Shown here in pieces: positions 5,998 through 9,874 of a DNA stretch of 9,874 bases (its first letter is position 1; every line of letters starts with the position of its first letter). The DNA lies in assembly GCA_049582065.1 (NCBI GenBank), contig JBAUTF010000123.1, positions 1 through 9,874 on the forward strand, given 5' to 3'. The notes under the pieces were generated by a model. It saw only the letters and a list, made by a program, of their open reading frames with translations. It made no database searches and was not told the DNA's origin. The position numbers and the translations under genes are program-made. This DNA comes from DATKSS01 sp049582065 (GTDB lineage Bacteria > Chloroflexota > Dormibacteria > Dormibacterales > Dormibacteraceae).

Positions 5998-6683
5998 TAG
6001 CGCAAAGCCTGGCTGACGTTCTTCGTAGCTACGGGACGACGTATGTTGTCCACGGCGAAGTCCCGGCCGGCCTTGGCCAAAGCGAGCACACGACGCGCAG
6101 CTGGTAGCGCCGCCAACGCACGCGAGCGAGCTTGCTGTTCGAGCGTGCCGTCCGCTGCCAACGCCTTAAGAGCTGTCTCGCGCAATATCGCCGGACGGAA
6201 TCCAAACCGCGCAGCGACCGAGTCACCTGCCGGGCCAGCTAGGAACGTCGCATAGCGCGGATTCGCAGCGAGCGAAACGAACATCGCCGTAGCTGTGTCC
6301 GGCTTGGCGCCTGAGATGAAGTTCGAGATTTCGAAGCGCAGCGCTGAATCGTTGCGTCCGTCGTGGTGGAGGATGCGCTCGAGGTGGGCGCCTTCGATCA
6401 GGTCCAGCGTGAGCTCAGCGCGCTCAAGCTGTTCGCTCGTTGCCGCCATCAGGTTCCCGGGCAGCTCGGTCAACAGTCGGCTTTTCCCGACCGGGTTCAT
6501 CGTGTCGTCCTCTCTCAACTGCTTCGCGCGCATCAGCGAATCCTTGCTCGCCTTCGTCACTTCGGCGAGTGCAGCGCGAACACCTCTGCCGTACTGCGCT
6601 ACCGCCTCGTACCCAGCGTCGAGAGCTTCGATTGCTGCGGGCAGTTCGCTCGCGGCCTGGTCGATGATTGTTGATTCATCCAT
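5997..6683 (-). CDS. All-helical protein of unknown function, 228 residues
   Basis: The protein is almost entirely predicted helix: an acidic N-terminal helix rich in Ala and Glu, a charged middle around residues 40-110, and a C-terminal half rich in Ala and Arg with SLAANPRYATFLAGPAGDS around 133-151. There is no signal peptide, membrane span, cysteine cluster or catalytic motif. The ATG at 6683 lies 10 bases after AAGGAG and overlaps the end of the upstream gene by 8 bases. Possible roles include a structural or scaffold-like protein or a replication accessory factor, but nothing identifies it. It is clearly a real gene from its codon bias and length. Confidence 0.7.
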   Translation of the reverse strand: MDESTIIDQAASELPAAIEALDAGYEAVAQYGRGVRAALAEVTKASKDSLMRAKQLREDDTMNPVGKSRLLTELPGNLMAATSEQLERAELTLDLIEGAHLERILHHDGRNDSALRFEISNFISGAKPDTATAMFVSLAANPRYATFLAGPAGDSVAARFGFRPAILRETALKALAADGTLEQQARSRALAALPAARRVLALAKAGRDFAVDNIRRPVATKNVSQALR

Positions 6684-6885
6684 GACGTAGGTTCTCCTTC
6701 GTCCCCATGTAGTTTTGGTACTGCTCGATCTCAGTCGGCGTCGCGAGGCGAAACCATCCGGCGGCGTTCACGTATGGACGATGCTCTCGCGCCGCACGCG
6801 CCGCTGGTGAACTCTCTGTGGTCTCTTGAATGTGACCGGTGCGGCTGACCACGTACACGACCGCATCCGGCGCGCTCTCGCTCAT
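6676..6885 (-). CDS. Small hypothetical protein, 69 residues
   Basis: The product begins MSESAPDAVVYVVSRTG, has a polar middle and ends with VNAAGWFRLATPTEIEQYQ and a short basic tail. The start at 6885 is supported by AAAGGAG 8 bases upstream. Its end overlaps the following gene by 8 bases. The WFRLATPTEIEQY type of ending is familiar from small phage-encoded proteins, but I know of no function. The open frame continues upstream of the chosen ATG, with possible coding character (see findings), so a longer product is possible. Confidence 0.62.
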   Translation of the reverse strand: MSESAPDAVVYVVSRTGHIQETTESSPAARAAREHRPYVNAAGWFRLATPTEIEQYQNYMGTKENLRHG

Positions 6886-6889
6886 CGCA

Positions 6890-7315
6890 CTAACTCCTTT
6901 GCCGGGCATGATCCGGCGAATCCTGATTGCAGGCACCAGCACGCTCGAAAGGACGACGTCTGCCAAGGCCGGAGGATCGGCGTGCCTGGTGCCGAAGATT
7001 GCCTCGTCGGAACAGACGCCGCCCTGTCGATCGTGGTGGTCGCCAACCGCGCGGTGTCGAACACTTCGGGCATCGCTTGAGCACGATCGGCACGCGTGCT
7101 CCGCAGTAGCGACAAACCCAGCCGTTCGGTTCGTCAAGCGATGCACATTCACGTGGAAGTGCTTTCGTATTCGAAAGCACAGCACGGTCATATACAGCAC
7201 GTTCATGAATGTGCTTCTCCAAAGCACATTCACAAAAGTGCGTATATGTTGGAACCGGCACGATCATGAAGGTGCTTTGAATGTGCTCAGCACTTTCATT
7301 GAATGTGCTTCTCAT
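6890..7315 (-). CDS. Zinc-ribbon protein whose 5' half carries the iteron-like repeats
   Basis: This 141-residue frame starts at ATG 7315, overlapping the Rep stop as ATGA, with AGGAAAGGAA just upstream. Residues 1-60 are encoded by the repeat array, so fragments such as STF, HI and ECA recur. A clear zinc ribbon follows, with C68/C71 and C82/C85 (VCRYCGARVPIVLKRCPKCS). Downstream of that, the frame turns Arg-rich with weak codon bias, while the other two frames look more coding-like. The true C-terminus is therefore uncertain: it may be a basic tail, or a frameshift may exist. The position right after the Rep gene suggests a replication-linked or DNA-binding role. Internal starts (for example GTG near residue 46) would leave the repeats noncoding. 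Confidence 0.5.
   Translation of the reverse strand: MRSTFNESAEHIQSTFMIVPVPTYTHFCECALEKHIHERAVYDRAVLSNTKALPRECASLDEPNGWVCRYCGARVPIVLKRCPKCSTPRGWRPPRSTGRRLFRRGNLRHQARRSSGLGRRRPFERAGACNQDSPDHARQRS
7141..7310. repeat. Iteron-like array of an 11-bp repeat (TGAATGTGCTT) in both orientations
   Basis: Perfect copies of TGAATGTGCTT lie at 7206-7216 and 7300-7310 on the plus strand, and a perfect inverted copy at 7222-7232. Near-perfect copies lie at 7267-7277 (TGAAGGTGCTT), 7278-7288 (TGAATGTGCTC) and 7141-7151 (inverted). Weaker copies lie at 7154-7164, 7180-7190, 7195-7205 and 7288-7298. Two copies abut exactly (7267-7288), and 7206/7222 form an 11-bp inverted repeat with a 5-base loop. Density, unit length and position beside a Rep-like gene fit binding sites for an initiator (a replication origin) or a partition or regulatory protein. 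The array has no CRISPR-type spacers. Confidence 0.72.
7159..7180. repeat. 9-bp inverted repeat within the iteron array
   Basis: GTGCTTTCG (7159-7167) and CGAAAGCAC (7172-7180) are perfect inverted arms with the 4-base loop TATT. The arms share the GTGCTT core of the 11-bp repeat. This stem could be a paired initiator site or an origin hairpin. Confidence 0.6.
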
Positions 7316-8388
7316 CGTTCGGTTCCTTTCCTGATGCGCACGTCGCCGACTCGCCAGTAGGTTTTGCGCATGTGTCCGAAGCTCTGCTTTTCTTCGCCGT
7401 ATGCGGCCTTGCCCGCCTTCGCTAGCGTTTCGAGCGTCCGCCTCGTCGTCTGCTTGGCAACGGCGTCCTCGTCGCCCAGCAATTCGGAGACTTCGGACGC
7501 CATCTTCGCTTCGGCTTTCTTGTGACTCAGCACGGCGAGTACGTCCTTCGCCGCTTCTGTATCCCAGCTCTGGACGATCACGTACTGGTCGCCGCGGTCG
7601 TCGAGATTGAAGACGACCTTCTCCGGGGCCTTGCTGACGATGTTGGATTGGAGCTCCATCGTGCGAGGCTGCGTGCCTTCGCCGCTGATCCTCAAGAGCG
7701 TGGACGGCTCGGCCTCGAACACGGTCGAACCGCGAAACCATCCCGCCCTGCCGAGGTGATGAATGAGCACGACGGCCACGCCGTAGTCGCTCGCCGCTTT
7801 GGTTACGATGCTGAGGCCCGCCTGCATCGTGGCGGCGTCGTTCTCGTCCTTGACCCTCGCCAGCGATGAGAACGTGTCCAACACCACGACCGCGCAGTTC
7901 TGACGCTTCGCCTCGACCATGACTATTTGCAGCGATTGCTCGAAGTCGAAGGCCCGTCCCGTGTCACGGTCGAAGAACTCATCATCAAAGCGCGTGACCA
8001 GGTGTATGTGCGGCTGCGGTCGGCCGCCGAACAGAGCGCGGAAGCGTTCACCGTTGATCGTCTCCGAGCGTTCCGACCAGATCAGGGCATGCGCCTTCTC
8101 GACCTTCAACTTGAGGATCTCACCGCCTACGCCCATCTGCTCCAAGGTCTTGTAGACGAACGTGGTTTTGCCTGCCTTCGCCTTGCCGCCGATCGCTGTC
8201 ACCTCACCTATGGCGATCACCGGCTCGACGAGCCAAGTGATGCGCTGGTGCTCTGTGGCTCGGATGATCTGATCGACTGTCCGCGACCAACGGGGATCCG
8301 ATTTGCTGTAATGCACGCTGCCCGGCGCGAGTTGCTCGACATCGCCATTCGGGGCTGCTCGCCTCGTCGTGCTCTTCGCCGTCTTCAT
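7312..8388 (-). CDS. RepA/RecA-like AAA ATPase (putative replicative helicase or initiator)
   Basis: This 358-residue protein has Walker A GGKAKAGKTT at residues 67-76. Walker B is AVVVLD at 166-171, with D171. The HHLGRAGWFRGST segment at 210-222 fits the RepA/AAA_25 family of hexameric ATPases used by plasmids, phages and islands. The C-terminal region (about 280-350) looks like a winged helix (SEVSELLGDED, TTRRTLETLAKAGK) and ends in YWRVGDVRIRK, giving a DNA-binding module. It probably unwinds or melts the origin, and the iteron array starts within bases of its stop codon. ATG 8388 overlaps the TOPRIM gene stop as ATGA, and its own stop overlaps the zinc-ribbon start, so the three are coupled. 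ATPase family confidence is high; the exact role (helicase or initiator) is inferred. Confidence 0.85.
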   Translation of the reverse strand: MKTAKSTTRRAAPNGDVEQLAPGSVHYSKSDPRWSRTVDQIIRATEHQRITWLVEPVIAIGEVTAIGGKAKAGKTTFVYKTLEQMGVGGEILKLKVEKAHALIWSERSETINGERFRALFGGRPQPHIHLVTRFDDEFFDRDTGRAFDFEQSLQIVMVEAKRQNCAVVVLDTFSSLARVKDENDAATMQAGLSIVTKAASDYGVAVVLIHHLGRAGWFRGSTVFEAEPSTLLRISGEGTQPRTMELQSNIVSKAPEKVVFNLDDRGDQYVIVQSWDTEAAKDVLAVLSHKKAEAKMASEVSELLGDEDAVAKQTTRRTLETLAKAGKAAYGEEKQSFGHMRKTYWRVGDVRIRKGTER

Positions 8389-9005
8389 TTGACCGGTACC
8401 GCCTCGTGCAGCAGCAGCTCCAAGAGTTCGGCGGTGCTGTGATCGATCAGGAAGTCGGCGACATCGCCTCCTGGCGGGGCGTCACGCCAGCGCACCATGC
8501 GCACGCGGCAGCGCCGTTTCAGGTACGCACCGATGCTCGCCATGTGCTCTTGACCGCGACCGTTGGCGTCATGATCCGCAAACAACCACCACGACGGCAC
8601 ACGCGCTAGCCTGGCGAGCACATCAACGTCAGGAATGGTCAGCGCGCCGCACACGGTCGCGACGACCAACCACCACGAAGGCAACGCCGCACGCGCGGCG
8701 TCCGCTGCTTTCTCACCCTCCACAAGCAATCCCTTGTGCTGACCATCGACCAGCTCCAGGCCGTAAGCGCGATCCGTTGAGCTGATCTCTCCGTCGCGGC
8801 TGTTCGTGCCGTCTGGGTGCTTCCAGCGAAACGCTTTGCCGCCTGCGTAGAGGTCGTAGCGCGTGTGGATGGCGTAGTCGCCGCGCAAGTCGTAGACGCG
8901 CCACTCGGTTTTGACGGCACCGAGGATGTTGAGCGAGTGACGCGGCTCGGTGCCGTCGCTGTCGCCGAATCGCACAACGTCAGAGAAATCGACGTGGATC
9001 TTCAT
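8385..9005 (-). CDS. TOPRIM-domain primase-like protein
   Basis: In this 206-residue protein an N-terminal region (about 30-75) with YDLRGDYAIHTRYDLYAGG and RWKHPDGTN precedes a TOPRIM domain at about 90-190. TOPRIM motifs are VEGEKAA (95-101, E96 and E98) and ADHDANG (143-149, D144 and D146), followed by GGDVADFL. Phage and plasmid primases have this order, normally with a zinc-binding domain in front. That domain is missing here, and the small CxxC protein upstream might supply it. The protein is short for a complete primase, lacking an obvious separate helicase domain, which the next gene could provide. The start at 9005 overlaps the previous stop as ATGA; an upstream in-frame extension is Arg-rich and implausible. 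Confidence 0.8.
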   Translation of the reverse strand: MKIHVDFSDVVRFGDSDGTEPRHSLNILGAVKTEWRVYDLRGDYAIHTRYDLYAGGKAFRWKHPDGTNSRDGEISSTDRAYGLELVDGQHKGLLVEGEKAADAARAALPSWWLVVATVCGALTIPDVDVLARLARVPSWWLFADHDANGRGQEHMASIGAYLKRRCRVRMVRWRDAPPGGDVADFLIDHSTAELLELLLHEAVPVK

Positions 9006-9265
9006 GGCATGACCGGCATGTCTTGACCGAGCGGAACCATGCTGAACGCGTTGCAGCGCGAGCACGCAGAGATCGCTATGAACCCGCAAGCGTGCAGCTC
9101 CGCGAAAGCATCGGACGGCAGGATGGAACGAAAGCCGTCTCCGTTCGGGACGATCTTGACGAAGCGAAAGTCGTGGTCGCCATGTGCGAGGCACGCCGCG
9201 TAGATGCGCGCCGTCTCCTCGTAGGCCGCCTCCAGTTGAGCGGGCGTGAACTTGCGCTTGATCAC
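9002..9265 (-). CDS. Small CxxC protein preceding the primase
   Basis: From GTG 9265 this gives 87 residues: a helical N-terminus (FTPAQLEAAYEETARIYAAC), a charged middle and a C-terminal HACGFIAISACSRCNAF with C60, C68 and C71. The cysteines could form part of a zinc site, perhaps working with the TOPRIM protein, to which it is coupled by ATGA. The start is uncertain. The frame is also open to ATG 9373 and GTG 9388, but those starts would place a terminator-like hairpin (9332-9361) inside the coding region and add a Thr/Ser-rich low-complexity leader. No good ribosome binding site precedes 9265. Confidence 0.5.
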   Translation of the reverse strand: MIKRKFTPAQLEAAYEETARIYAACLAHGDHDFRFVKIVPNGDGFRSILPSDAFAELHACGFIAISACSRCNAFSMVPLGQDMPVMP

Positions 9266-9331
9266 GGCGGGTTGCCCGTTTTCGCGGTTCGGGTTATCGT
9301 TTGCCCGCGTAGTCGTGCTCGTTTCGGTGGA

Positions 9332-9361
9332 AAGCCCGGGACTCCTAACCCCCGGGCTTTT
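9332..9361. terminator. Hairpin with flanking A and T runs, probable bidirectional terminator
   Basis: AAAGCCCGGG (9332-9341) and CCCGGGCTTT (9352-9361) are perfect 10-bp arms with a 10-base loop, followed on the plus strand by TCTTATCT. On the minus strand the stem is followed by TTT. It lies 1 base downstream of the HTH gene's stop, so it should end that transcript or reduce read-through into the primase operon. Confidence 0.72.
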
Positions 9362-9362
9362 C

Positions 9363-9737
9363 TTATCTCCCATTCCTCTTCGAGGCACCGTTGGCGCCGG
9401 CGTCGAGCACGACCGAGCGAACGATTGCGGCGACGCGGCGAAGCTCGTCGGTGCTCGGGTTCTTCTCTAACCGCCCAGCGGCGATTTCACCGCGAAGCCA
9501 TTCGGTAGCCAGCTTCGCCAGCGCCTCACGCTCCTTTGCGGCGTCGTCGATGGCGCGTTCATACCGAGCACGCGTCTCGGAGCGGAGTGAGCCATTCCGT
9601 TCCCTCTGAAACGCGAAGGCGACGGCCTGGTGGTTGACCGCCCGGTTGGTGTGACGCGCTATGTCTCTTAGAGAGACACCACGCTTGGCGGCGCGGCGAA
9701 CTAAAGTGTCAGGCGGCGAACCTCGTTGGTTTGGCAT
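9363..9737 (-). CDS. HTH DNA-binding protein, probable regulator
   Basis: This 124-residue protein has a helix-turn-helix at about residues 10-44 (TLVRRAAKRGVSLRDIARHT then NHQAVAFAF). A long charged, coiled-coil-prone helix follows at about 55-90 (SETRARYERAIDDAAKER), then a further helix to the end. This suits a dimeric DNA-binding protein. The start at 9737 follows GGGAG by 8 bases; an in-frame ATG at 9764 lacks such a site. It is the first minus-strand gene, next to a probable divergent control region, and a terminator follows it directly, so it is likely expressed on its own. It may regulate itself and the divergent gene. Confidence 0.65.
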   Translation of the reverse strand: MPNQRGSPPDTLVRRAAKRGVSLRDIARHTNRAVNHQAVAFAFQRERNGSLRSETRARYERAIDDAAKEREALAKLATEWLRGEIAAGRLEKNPSTDELRRVAAIVRSVVLDAGANGASKRNGR

Positions 9738-9819
9738 GAGAGCATCTCCCGCAGGCCTTTCCACTCAAGGCTGTTCTGCGCAATTGCTCTCGGTTCGCCG
9801 TCCACATGGAAGACGGGTC

Positions 9820-9867
9820 CGAATCGTAGTTCACTGTTGACACGATGCGACAAATTTTACGATGCGA
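9820..9867. promoter_or_regulatory. Divergent promoter/operator region with repeated TACGATGCG sites
   Basis: ACGATGCGA occurs twice in direct orientation, at 9842-9850 and 9859-9867, exactly 17 bases apart. A near copy in inverted orientation lies at 9820-9828 (CGAATCGTA). A perfect -35 hexamer TTGACA (9837-9842, plus strand) has TACGAT (9858-9863) 15 bases downstream. On the minus strand, TAAAAT (9859-9854) is a good -10 for the HTH gene, with its -35 beyond the window. The repeats overlap both candidate promoters, which suggests a shared operator. Confidence 0.45.
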
Positions 9868-9874
9868 GCTGGAT

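Noticed and set aside
7141..7310. The repeat array considered as a CRISPR array.
   Set aside because: Units are 11 bp, in both orientations and irregularly spaced or directly abutting. There are no uniform spacers and no cas genes.
7927..8442. A 171-residue plus-strand frame opposite the Rep ATPase.
   Set aside because: The minus-strand protein has clear Walker motifs. The plus frame has no ribosome binding site or domain.
1..9874. tRNA or rRNA genes, a transposase or an integrase in the window.
   Set aside because: No cloverleaf-like or rRNA-like segment and no DDE, serine or tyrosine recombinase motif was seen by eye on either strand; a tRNA scan would be needed to exclude a degenerate tRNA.

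Overview
The window looks like high-GC bacterial DNA, most plausibly from an actinobacterium. The codon bias is strongly G/C, Shine-Dalgarno sequences are GGAG/GGAGG type, and the PrgI-like/VirB4 pair resembles Gram-positive type IV secretion genes. I cannot name the organism. Nearly every gene boundary overlaps by 1-8 bases, usually as ATGA or GTGA, which is typical of compact mobile elements.

The window has three blocks. (1) Bases 1-2281, plus strand, hold the end of a conjugation cluster: a small PrgI-like membrane protein and a VirB4-family ATPase. The ATPase stops shortly after Walker B, ending within an 8+1+8 palindrome, and appears to lack its C-terminal end. This looks like a junction between a conjugation locus and a different element. 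(2) Bases 2282-4336, plus strand, hold an operon of five genes: two small proteins (one a zinc ribbon), two exported proteins forming a candidate cell-surface pair (a WxL-like beta-rich secreted protein and a DUF916/WxLIP-like membrane-anchored partner), and a 50-residue basic protein. It starts with palindromic operator-like sites and a near-ideal Shine-Dalgarno sequence, and ends at a strong hairpin. (3) Bases 9737-4399, minus strand, hold a tightly packed series. In transcription order it contains an HTH protein, a hairpin terminator, a small CxxC protein, a TOPRIM primase-like protein, a RepA/RecA-like AAA ATPase with a C-terminal winged-helix-like region, a zinc-ribbon gene whose 5' half carries an iteron-like repeat array, a small protein, a helical protein, a gene interrupted by an in-frame TGA, a 72-residue Thr/Arg-rich ORF, a zinc/HTH protein resembling phage small-terminase-type proteins, and a final small Cys-containing protein.

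Taken together, 2282-9874 reads as a compact autonomous or integrative replicon with a primase, replicative ATPase, iterons, a divergent control region at the right edge, and a surface-protein cargo operon. The primase-Rep-TerS-like gene order recalls phage-inducible chromosomal islands, but no integrase, large terminase or capsid gene is visible. That comparison is therefore only a hypothesis. A divergent promoter region at 9820-9867 suggests that a plus-strand gene, possibly a regulator or integrase, begins beyond the right edge.
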